Shown: positions 10,409 through 20,129 of the stretch, piece by piece
Position numbering within the stretch: the first letter of the stretch is position 1
Layout: every line of letters begins with the position of its first letter
DNA from: Chrysomallon squamiferum
Taxonomy: Eukaryota > Mollusca > Gastropoda > Neomphalida > Peltospiridae
NCBI GenBank assembly: GCA_012295275.1
Contig: CM022670.1
Coordinates: 37,984,751 to 38,027,250, forward strand
Reading direction: 5' to 3'
DNA: 42,500 bases
The notes under the pieces: model-generated
What the model was told of the DNA's origin: nothing
What the model saw: the letters and a program-made list of their open reading frames with translations, nothing else
The model's database searches: none
Made by a program: the position numbers and the translations under genes

Positions 10409-12691
10409 TATTACACGAGCTAATAAAAACATTATATCACAAGCTTTTAAACAAGTATACATATATACTTCAGAATAAAACCCATTAATTAAAATTTACT
10501 GTATTAAATTTGTATGTTAAAAAAGTTAAATATCAGAATAATGTTGTTTAAAATTTATGAAAAGAATATTGGCAGTTGTTTGACAACAGCTCCCCTAATC
10601 TAATTTAGAAGATTTAGCTATTCTAATGCAGTTGTTTATTATACAAGTTCATTTTTTTAACAATAATAAAAATTAGTATGTCACATAGAATCAAATAAAA
10701 TAATTAACAAGCTGAATTCAGTCTGCATTTATAAGTGACATAATTTGTTTACAATAAAAGCAGCTTAGAAGAAGTTAAGATTTTAAATGTTGAAAAAAAG
10801 AAAGAAAAGTTAACTAATGATGAGAGTACAAACAATATTTAGTAAAAAAGAAAATGTGTAGAAAAAATAATAATTTCACTTGTATTATCAGTGGCATGGA
10901 GAGGAGTGGCTGAAGGGGCGGTCACCCCAGCATCCAAATAGATGGGAGGCATCCATTTGGGGAAAACAACTTAATAAATTTGGTTGATTTATATATAAAT
11001 TGAATAAAGTGTTTATTTTATGTTTCATCTGTGCTTATACAGAAAATATTTCCTTTCTCATAATATTTCTCAGAACTAGGCCTCATACTGGAGTCTTTGG
11101 GGCATAGAATCAAGGAACTGGCCCCTGGCATCACCAGAACTCTGCATGCCACTGTGTATTATCCATATTAAATATTCCAGTTGATGTTATTCTGCACTGC
11201 TTATGTTAAATAATTTGTAACAACATTTATAATACATTACAGCTAATTGGCCTAAAATAAACTTATTTATGATGAAATTAAAGGCTGCTGATATAGTACT
11301 ATTGACCAGTTGCTTAACAGAATTAAAAACTATATTTAAAAAAATAATACCAGTAGCTGTACAGTCTGTGCACACAAGTAACTGTTCCACTTCACTATTC
11401 TTGTTAAATTTAGATTCACAAAAATCACATATTTGTTCATCTTCACATTTACCATCTGTATTTTGGCGCTTTGAATGTTTATCTGCAGCACCAGTCTCTG
11501 AAGAAACATAATCGTCATGGTGAAGTTTTTTGAATTTCTGAAAAATAAAGAATTCCATCATCAAAGTAAAAATTAAAATAAAAAATGAGAATGGAAAGAA
11601 AGAAAAAAACATAGAATAACGAAAGATGTCTAAATTTTCATAACTTATTTATACACAAAATAAAAACATTCTTAATATAAATTTGCTGAACAGTTGTGGT
11701 ATTCAAATGTATATACTGGTATTGTTACTATATTTTTTATGTAGAGGTTTTATTTCAATTTTTATTTATCAACTTTTGCATTATTATTACATAATTAATT
11801 TTTTTTTAAATTTGGTGTTATTCGACCATAGTTCATACATATTAACAAATAATATTTAAAAATATCTACATAGACAGGGTTTTTTCAAAAAATGTTTATC
11901 AACCTAACTCTATATACTTTATTTATTGTTTATGTTAAAGTACTTATTTATTGTTTATTTTAAAGCAGTTATTTATTGTTTATTTTTAAGCAGTTATTTA
12001 TTTTGCATCTGAGTGAAATTCACGGTGAATGTAATAAAAATAATAATAATACCTTTCTTTTAGACGGTGGTCTTCCACGTTTTCTTCCATTTCCTGGTAT
12101 ATCTCCACTGGATTCATTGTGTGATACGTTATCACTGTTAGCAGTTGGGCCAGTGGCGACAGCGGAAGCTTTCTTTGGTTTTACCTTCATTTTCTTCTTC
12201 TTTTCTTCTCTCGATGATGTAAACAAACTGTAACGTCCATCTGCCAGTCGACTGATATTTCCGGATGAAACTTCGCGTTTCAATGCTTCCGTCACAGTAG
12301 CGTTACTCCAGTCGCTCGAGTTATCTGCCATACAAAGCCAGTTCTTTATGTCTGTTTCTTCGGCCCCATCTTGACCATTAATTATTTTAGAAACATTTCT
12401 TATTCCTTCCTTTAATTTTTCGGAAACTGTAACTGAATTAAGTAATTGACCTCCAATCGCGTTCTTCTTCCATTTGGCTGCATTTCTGTAACTAGTATTA
12501 CCTTTAAAATCCACTTTAAGTACAGTGCCCGCGTGGACCAGTTCTTCCAGACAGGCAACAGTATCGGGAAATGGTAGACCATGTTTTCTTTTTAACATTA
12601 AGCAGATGCGATGAATATCTGGTCGAGCTTTTCGCATTCTTAGATGATCAATTGCATCTAATATCCATTCTCTGCTTTTTACGGGCGCCAT
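7557..12691 (-). CDS. SAMD1: SAMD1-like protein: winged helices, AT-hook, tandem PHD fingers, SAM
   Basis: Eight coding exons on the minus strand: 12691-12053, 11537-11351, 10264-10152, 9945-9864, 9208-9110, 8756-8678, 8375-8210, 7685-7557. Every junction is GT-AG with matching phase, giving 497 residues. Residues about 7-77 are a SAMD1/KAT6-type winged helix ([28 protein letters not shown]), the module that in SAMD1 binds unmethylated CpG DNA. Residues about 90-160 resemble the second, H15-like winged helix of KAT6. A lysine-rich stretch and an AT-hook ([10 protein letters not shown]) end exon 1. Tandem PHD fingers follow: C250, C253, H277, C280, C298, C301, then C304, C307, C319, C322, H327, C330, C345, C348, arranged as in KAT6/DPF double fingers that read acylated or unmodified histone H3. 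Residues about 430-493 are a SAM domain ([28 protein letters not shown]) very like that of SAMD1. No acetyltransferase domain follows; the stop is right after the SAM. A nuclear chromatin reader and repressor is inferred. Vertebrate SAMD1 lacks the PHD fingers, so the symbol denotes homology only. Confidence 0.92.
8760..8784. repeat. Homopolymer tract at an intron acceptor
   Basis: Poly-A on the plus strand, read as poly-T on the minus strand, directly before the CAG acceptor of the sixth exon of the SAM-domain gene. It serves as its polypyrimidine tract. Confidence 0.8.
10366..10407. repeat. (CA)n microsatellite in an intron
   Basis: CA repeat in the second intron (10265-11350) of the SAMD1-like gene, preceded by a short (TA)n. 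Confidence 0.95.
10889..11154. mobile_element. hAT-type MITE, 266 bp
   Basis: Terminal inverted repeats CAGTGGCATGGAGAG at the left and CTCTGCATGCCACTG at the right match at 14 of 15 positions when one is reversed and complemented. The element is flanked on both sides by the identical octamer TGTATTAT (10881-10888 and 11155-11162), a perfect 8-bp target-site duplication. That size and the CAGTGGC ends are typical of the hAT superfamily. There is no coding capacity, so it is a non-autonomous element. It lies in an intron of the SAMD1-like gene, in neither an exon nor a splice site. The intact duplication suggests a fairly recent insertion. Confidence 0.85.
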
Positions 12692-12778
12692 ATATAACTG
12701 ATTAAAATGTATTTTTACAACTTACATACACACTAAAAAAAAGCAGACGCCTCAACACTGTTTAAGTCAAATAAACCT

Positions 12779-12790
12779 TCGCGCATGCGT
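12779..12790. promoter_or_regulatory. NRF1-like palindrome upstream of the SAMD1-like gene
   Basis: CGCGCATGCGT matches the NRF1 consensus (YGCGCAYGCGCR) except at its last bases, about 90 bp before the start codon at 12691. NRF1 sites are typical of broadly expressed, TATA-less promoters, which fits a chromatin regulator. Confidence 0.5.
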
Positions 12791-12923
12791 TAAACGTAAA
12801 TGAGGTCAAAAGCTAAAGGACAAAAACTATAATTAGCATTAATTTAAATGTTCTAATTTTATTATCAAATTATTTTTATTTTTAAATTTTATTATAAAAA
12901 TCTTGACTGCAGATTTCTGTGAA

Positions 12924-12924
<1 letters not shown>

Positions 12925-12973
<49 letters not shown>
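12925..12973. repeat. (TAA)16 microsatellite
   Basis: Uninterrupted TAA repeat in the divergent intergenic region. Confidence 0.95.
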
Positions 12974-13810
12974 TGCTTGAAATGTAAAATGTATTCTTAT
13001 TTTTAATGACCCGATTTTTGTCTCGCCGAGACATGTTGATGTTGCCAATCCCTAATTTTTATTCAGTAAAACATAACTTGATGAGTTTAATGTTAATGAG
13101 GTAAAATAACCATAATTATTCATAATCCCATAAATTTTTTCATTTATTCATTCAGCATTTTAACAAGAGATGTTTGTGATAATACATGATCTATTACACT
13201 CATCACATAAAATAGAACTGTTACAAAATCCCCAAAAGACTGAGGATACATATCCTCTCTTTTTCTCTCTTATTTATTTATTTGTTTGTATGTTTGTTTT
13301 TTAAATCTTTCTTAGAGTGATATTAGTTGATAACAGAACAATAATTTATATGTTTCTAAAAGTTATTAGGCCATTTCTTCATACAGTCAAAGATATTAAT
13401 AATTAATATATAATATTAGCATTGAAGAAAGTATTTAATTTTTTAAATAATTATTATTTATTTACTTATTATTATTATTATTATTATTATTTATTTATTT
13501 ATTTGTATATTATGAGAATTATAAAATATAGCACGTTTCTGATTTATAATTATCCTGCATAGTGGCAAAGTAAGAGAGCACTGAATAAAATATATAGCAT
13601 TATTGGACTGAATTATACTTACTTCGATACATTATATATTATTTACACACAGTCACATAATTTATTTTATTCTATTTACAAATGAACGGCAATAAACCAG
13701 TTTGTACTGAATTTTCACGTGTAGAATCTGTAAACAAGATATCAGATATCTACTGTAATGGAGGTGGGGATTATTGTTTATGAATAACCTGACCACGCAA
13801 CCGGAATATA

Positions 13811-13844
13811 ACCAGTGACGTCAAAGACATAACTGGTGACGTAG
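13811..13844. promoter_or_regulatory. Duplicated CRE-like sites
   Basis: A perfect cAMP-response palindrome, TGACGTCA (13816-13823), lies 13 bp from a half-site TGACGTAG (13837-13844). Both sit in a duplicated context, AACCAGTGACGT and AACTGGTGACGT. Position is about 640 bp before the CAP-gene start codon. CREB/ATF binding is inferred from the motif only. Confidence 0.45.
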
Positions 13845-14459
13845 ACAACAACGGTCACTAGGCCATATTCTAAAGATATGTTGGCGATTTTTCGGTGCCT
13901 TCGATAGTGCTTCACGTCATAACAATGCAATATTAATTTGCCTTAATAGAATGATACACAAACACCCAAAAAGAAAAACGACGTCTGTAGGATAGCGAGT
14001 TACAGAATAATCTGCAGGTATATAAGTATAAATTACTAGTTTAGTTATGTAGTTGCTGCTGTTGTTTAATGTTTTGAAGTTATCTTTGAAAAACATAAGT
14101 AATTATTTGCATTGTAATTCTTCTTGTTCGTTGTTGTTTTGTTTTTTTCTTCTTCTTCTTCTTTTAAAAAAATATATTTTTTGTTGCAGATTAGATCTAA
14201 ATACGAAAAAGTTCAATAAATAATTTTTAAAAATACTTTAGTATATCACTGTGGTTTATAATACCATTTTAGCCTATTAACTAAGATAAATAGCTATAAA
14301 AATCTAATATTAATAACGCTGAATAAAATTAGCATGTTTTAAATATTATTAATCAAAAATTGTATACAGATTAAAAAAAACAACAAAAAAAAAACAACAA
14401 CAGTTACTATACTTTATAATATTGTTTATTTGCAAATGTTACAGGCAGATTCAATATAG

Positions 14460-14853
14460 ATGGTATCGGTTTTATCATTTTTTGTCGTCTGCTCTTGTTG
14501 GATGGTATTGGCCAGCGCCGATTTGTCACTGGACGACATTGATGAAGAGTTGATTCTTTCTCTCCACAATCAAATACGTAGTGAACAGGGCGCGACCAGA
14601 ATGTACAAACTTGTGAGTAACATGACGTGGAAACAGAAAAAAAAAAAAAAAAAAAAAAACTATCTGAATAGTTTAATACATAAAAAAAGAAGAACAACAA
14701 CAACTATATAGTATTTATGAGTAAATCATGAGCTGCAAATCAGTAGCCGAAAGACAAACATTGACATACTTCCGTTACAACAGCCGTAACGTCAGGGTTC
14801 ATGTCGCATAGAACAAATAAAAAAAAATAAAAAAAATAAAAATAAATAAATAC

Positions 14854-14885
<32 letters not shown>

Positions 14886-14902
14886 AGGATTCAAAAATAA
14901 AA

Positions 14903-14941
<39 letters not shown>

Positions 14942-15412
14942 TTTAGCATTGATATAAACCACAAAAATGGGACACTAAAATTCACGACCTTCAGCTAATT
15001 AGGTCACTGCCCGTCATAGGAAAAAAAAAAAAATAAAAAAAAAATAAAATAGGTCAGTCTGTTTCTAGTTGATTAATTTCAGATCTGGAGTGAAAAACTG
15101 GAGGAGCACGCCGAAACGGTGATCGAGGACTGCGAGTTCAAACATTCGTCGCACCAGGCTGAAAATCTCGGAGCAATGTTCGGATTTCCTACCAGGAATC
15201 GGCTGGAGGCCTATGGGAAGAGCAACATGATAAAGCTGATTATCCGAGACGGCATGCCGTCTGCCAACTTCAAGGCATGGGCGCAGGAAAAGGACAACGT
15301 GGCTTCATTCGACTCTTTCGACTGCATAGAAAGCAAAGTTTGCAATCATTATAAACAGGTGTGTTCGTATGTGTTTATATATATATATATATAATTTAAA
15401 TACAGTTTTGAA

Positions 15413-15489
<77 letters not shown>

Positions 15490-15549
15490 GATGTGGCTCT
15501 GTGAATCTTTTTCTCTTGCATGCTCGCATCTGCATTGTGGTTTTTTTTT

Positions 15550-15580
<31 letters not shown>

Positions 15581-16075
15581 CTTCGTAAAATATATGTAGC
15601 TTTCTGCCCGTTCATCTAAACATAATCTTTAATGGATGTTTCAGTAATTTATAATATATTGCATTTTTATATTTATTTATTTATTTATTTATTTATTTGT
15701 CCCTTGTTTATTTAAGGTTGTGACGAGTGAATCACGAAAAGTAGGATGTGCTGCCAAATACTGCCCATCAATTTTAATGCATGGTGAACGTATAAGTCGG
15801 GCCTGGTTTTTGGCTTGTGATTATGACAGGTACCTGGCCTTCCGAACTATATATATATCTCTGTGTGTGTGTGTGTGTGTGGGTGGGTGGGTGTGTCAGT
15901 GTGGAATAAATGGTTACTACCTTACGACATCAGCTTTATCCTGCGAAAGTTAGAATGGCCCGATTTAGCTAGTGATTTTCTTATCCTGGAACGTTTAATA
16001 ACATAAAAATTAAGATGAAATTATGTATATAAACTCTCCGCTCCCGAGTTTTGCATTTTCGTTTTGGCTACTTAC

Positions 16076-16154
<79 letters not shown>

Positions 16155-16519
16155 AGACAAGTAATTTATGGATGTAAATATTGCGTCCGTACCAAAAAGC
16201 TGTATTTTTGGCAATGACCGAAAATGTAAAAATGTACCTAGTTTAAACAGCCCCTAACTCCCTCTCTTTCTCTTCAGCGACTCCGATTCCTTTCCAGCTT
16301 TTCGTAAAGCTGTTAAGAATTTTGATTTACTATGCACACTGAGTGAAAGAAAAGAGCAACGACAACTTAATTTATCCTTGTCGCCACTTTACACATCAGC
16401 ATTGCCCCCAAACGCCACTTTTTTCGCCGGTATTGTCCAAACAGGCAATCTCTTGTGTAAACAAAAAGTCTCGATAACACAATTTGTACCTTTTTACTAT
16501 TGCTGTCATCATGTATTAA

Positions 16520-16580
<61 letters not shown>

Positions 16581-16846
16581 GTTTTTTTTGTTTTTTTTTT
16601 GTTTACACTTGCTGTAGATTGTTTTTTTTTTAATTTTGATTCTGTTTGTTGTTGTTGTTGTTGCTGCTGCTGCTATTATTGTTACTATTACTTTAATTTT
16701 ATTATTATTATTGTTATTGTTATTATTATTATTATTACACCTGTTGTAATTGTTATTTTACCACTATTATTTTTGTTGCTGTTGTTGTTTTAAATTTTGA
16801 TGTTTGTTCTTGTTATTGCTGCTGCTGCTGCTGCTGTGATTGTTGC

Positions 16847-16897
<51 letters not shown>

Positions 16898-17138
16898 AGA
16901 GGAATCACGGAGGGTGTACCGTCGTTTGAACTTGGAAGCGCCTGCACAGAGTGCGATGATGATGATAAATGCCAAGATGGTTTATGTGTTGGTAAGATTC
17001 ATGTATACCTACTAACTGGTTAATTAAAAACAATTTAACAACAACAGCAACAATCATAATTATAGCTATGACAATAACAACAGTAGTAATGGTTACGATG
17101 ATATTAAAAGATCAGAGAATGAAATTAATAACTTAGAT

Positions 17139-17179
<41 letters not shown>

Positions 17180-17269
17180 ACATAAACACGTATACGAATT
17201 TATAAATGTTTTACGAGAGAGTTATTTAAAATAATCTTGAATGTTTGTTTTTTTTTTTCAGAAACGTAA
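14460..17269 (+). CDS. Secreted CAP-superfamily protein (antigen 5/PR-1 type)
   Basis: Five coding exons: 14460-14612, 15083-15358, 15717-15829, 16900-16991, 17262-17269, all GT-AG with consistent phases, giving 213 residues. Residues 1-20 are a hydrophobic signal peptide (FFVVCSCWMVLASA), so export is expected. The CAP domain follows: LHNQIRS (35-41), IWSEKLEEHA (52-61), CEFKHSS then AENL (77-80), and CNHYKQVVTSESRKVGC (138-154). The four residues lining the CAP cavity are present: H72, E78, E120, H140. The usual Trp after QVV is Thr146. The tail keeps the hinge pattern (GSACTEC...CQDGLC) but ends two residues later, so the ion-channel regulatory domain of true CRISPs is absent. The last exon has only eight coding bases. 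AATAAA candidates lie at 17538 and 17918. CAP proteins occur in secretions, including saliva and venom, but also in ordinary tissues, and nothing here decides the role. Confidence 0.88.
14850..14941. repeat. (TAAA)n and (AAT)n microsatellites
   Basis: Adjacent tetra- and trinucleotide repeats in intron 1 (14613-15082) of the CAP gene. Confidence 0.85.
15415..15487. repeat. (CT)36 microsatellite
   Basis: Long CT run 57 bp after the third-exon donor side of the CAP gene, in the intron 15359-15716. A (TA)n tract follows at about 15556-15580. Confidence 0.95.
16081..16153. repeat. (TG)36 microsatellite
   Basis: Alternating purine-pyrimidine TG run in the large CAP intron (15830-16899). Confidence 0.95.
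16525..16898. repeat. Compound ATT/TTG/TGC low-complexity block
   Basis: (ATT)n, GTT and GCT-rich stretches and a second (ATT)n run that ends at the TTACAG acceptor of the fourth CAP exon. The pyrimidine-poor repeat forms the acceptor region itself, which is unusual. Confidence 0.85.
17141..17174. repeat. (CA)17 microsatellite
   Basis: CA repeat in the last CAP intron (16992-17261). Confidence 0.95.
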
Positions 17270-17573
17270 GTCAGTATCTATGATGCTCAGTGTACTAACA
17301 GTTCTAACTGATTGCCAATATGAATTATTGAAAGAGACAAATTCTACTTTATTGTAATTTACACACCTCCTAAAAAATCCCCAACAGAACAGAATTAAAT
17401 ATTATCGAAAATATTTACTGAATTTTTATGATATTTTTGTAATGTTTTTCTTTTTTCCTTATATTTCTTTTAGCAAATTTTTTTCTATTGTTATTTTATA
17501 TCATACAAATATTTTCTACTTGTTTTATAAATATTTTAATAAACGGTTTGGAAAATTACTTTCTTCTGCTTCT

Positions 17574-17760
<187 letters not shown>

Positions 17761-18204
17761 GTAACTTCTATATTATACATTAGTATCAGCAACGTGTAAA
17801 CCAAGATTAACAACCAAGAAAGCCACTCCTGCATACGTTTAATATTATCTTTTTTTTTCTCTTTTTCTTTTTTTTTCTTTTAATTATTATTCATATATTA
17901 CAAAAATCATTGAAAGCAATAAATTGTTCTTGCGTCAATTTGATTGGCTTTTTGTGATAATTAAGGAAAACGTATAAATATATTGTTATTAAAAACAAGA
18001 CGAAGAAGAAGAAGAAATAAAGATTATAATATGACAGAGATGATTATATTATATATTACATTATACCAAAAATGAGTTATAAAATTTACATAGCAGAAGA
18101 ACAAATTCGACAGTATGTTCGAGGCCAATAAAAATAAGTGGCTTTTTTTTCTCTTTTTTTTAATTATTATTATTATGATGAGGTGATTTTTTTTTTTTAG
18201 TCAT

Positions 18205-20093
18205 TTACGTTACTGTATATCTCCCAAGACTGTTCGTCTTTTTCCGGCAAATGCACGAACACGTGTCCATAAAACTTTGGCGGAAGCTTCCGGAAAAAAG
18301 CCAGTAGAGAACCGGATTGAGAGCACTGTTGACGAACAACATAAGAAAAGACACGGGAGGGAAAATGCTCTCGCTGGGCTTGGGGAACATGCCCCAGTAC
18401 AACAGCAGCAGCCTCAGGTGGTTCGGAAAGACGAACACAGCGAAGCAGACGAGCACGGCTATGAGCAGTTTTATCACGTGACGTCTGGAGTCCACCGTTC
18501 GGCGGGAACTGAGGTTGGTCTGGCGCGGAGGCCGGACCGCGATGCGGCTCCTGAAGCTGCAGCTGTTTTCGCTGTACATCGCCTCGCTGCACATCACCGA
18601 GGCCAGCTCCTCCGCGGAACCTTCGCAGTGCGCGCTTCTCGAACTGCGCACCAGCGGCGGAGGGGGTGGCAAAGACGTCGATTTTACGTGGTTGCCGGGA
18701 ATGCAGTAGCGGACGCTCGCCGGGGAATGCCTCGCGGAGTTGCACACCGAGCTGTTGGGACAGAGCCCGTTCTTTTTGCCGACGACGTCACCGCCGACGT
18801 TGTTACCCGACGACGAGCTCTCGTTGGTCAAGGCGGTGTTGAACGTGTATTTCTCTTCTATTTCGCTGCCTCGCCGACTCTGGAACTTGAAACAAGAGCA
18901 GTTGCAGCAGCTGGCGTTTCTTTCCAGCAACACGCCGTCGTGGCTTTCGATGTTCTTGTTGCTCAGCCACAAGGTGAACGATATCCGCGTGTAGACGTAC
19001 ACCAGCACCGACAAAGGGACGACGTACCAGACGGCGAAGTTGGTTGTTATCAGGATCCGCATCGTGTGGAAGGACACGGCCGGGTAGCAGTAGGAGTTGA
19101 TCGTGCCTCCTCGAGACGTGAAGTCGAACGTGTTGAAGATGTAGAGGACCGGCGTGTTGTAGCTGCAGGCGAGAATCCAGATACAGACCTGGGCGATCTG
19201 CAGTCGCAGCGTCGTGAACAGCTGCCTCGTGCGCAACGGCTGCATGATGGCCACGTAGCGTTCAACAGCGATTACGACCAGGAACAACACCGACGCCGTA
19301 TAGCTCATGTTCTGCACGAAGTAGTAGATGCGACACATCGCCTGCAAATAATAAAAATCAAATTCTTTTGTTAATCGACTGAAAATTAAAATCCGTCTAA
19401 TGACCTATATTAAAATGTGTAAATTGAGAATAAAGCAGAATAATGTGATAATAATAACTAATAAGCTAGGCTGGCTGTTGTTTTCAAGGAGAATTGGCCG
19501 TCTCAAATTTCACTTAAAAAACAAACTTAATAAAAATAAAATAGTAAACCTGTTTCACTTTTCTTGCTTTCTTTAGTTAATGACCTATTTAGAAATAAGG
19601 TGAAAAGAATATTCCATAAATAAAAAGAACAGAGCGTAAGCAGCCAAAATGGTAATATCAAATTTTTCTGCTTCTGGGATTTTAAATTCGCCTGATGTTC
19701 TTTATAAGTATTTACAGAAATGAAAAATTGTTTATCGCAGAATTTTGAAGCAAAAGACTGTCATAGAAAGAATTACTTCTGAATAAATTTCCTTCTGCTT
19801 CAGATGAATAACAACGCCTAGTTAACAAAAGCATCGAGTGTCATAACATCAACAAGTGAATAAGTATTTCCTGACGACGAAGATTAAACAGTTCTTTACT
19901 ATTTGTTTTATATATTTCTTTGGCCTGTTTACTACTACATCTATTACTACTACAACTACTACTTTTACTACTACTAAAAATGAGGCTACACCTCTCATAT
20001 TACCGATATAACTACTACTACTATTACTGTTGCTGTTTTTGATACTATTATCATTATTATTATTATTAATACTACTACTACCACTGCTACTAC

Positions 20094-20129
<36 letters not shown>

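Larger units (their letters stand above)
12692..14459. other. Divergent intergenic region between the SAMD1-like and CAP genes
   Basis: The region separates two genes transcribed away from each other. Both promoters should lie here. It contains an NRF1-like site close to the minus-strand gene, a (TAA)n tract, AT-rich sequence, and from 13740 to 14030 a more GC-balanced block with CRE-like sites and a possible TATA box (TATATAAG at 14019-14026). An acceptor-like TTACAG at 14438-14443, just before the CAP start codon, hints at an upstream non-coding exon. Confidence 0.6.

Noticed and set aside
14970-15020. Possible tRNA-derived SINE head
   Set aside because: A weak resemblance to box B on the minus strand, but no box A, cloverleaf or target duplication could be found.
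15305-15615. Arg-Glu and Ser-Leu repeat proteins over the CT tract
   Set aside because: They are translations of a (CT)n microsatellite. The same applies to the frames over 17442-17834.
18277-19374. 365-codon plus-strand open frame opposite the GPCR exon
   Set aside because: Its translation is Arg/Glu/His-rich with no domain. It is the antisense shadow of the GC-rich receptor exon, whose minus-strand frame has clear seven-helix motifs.
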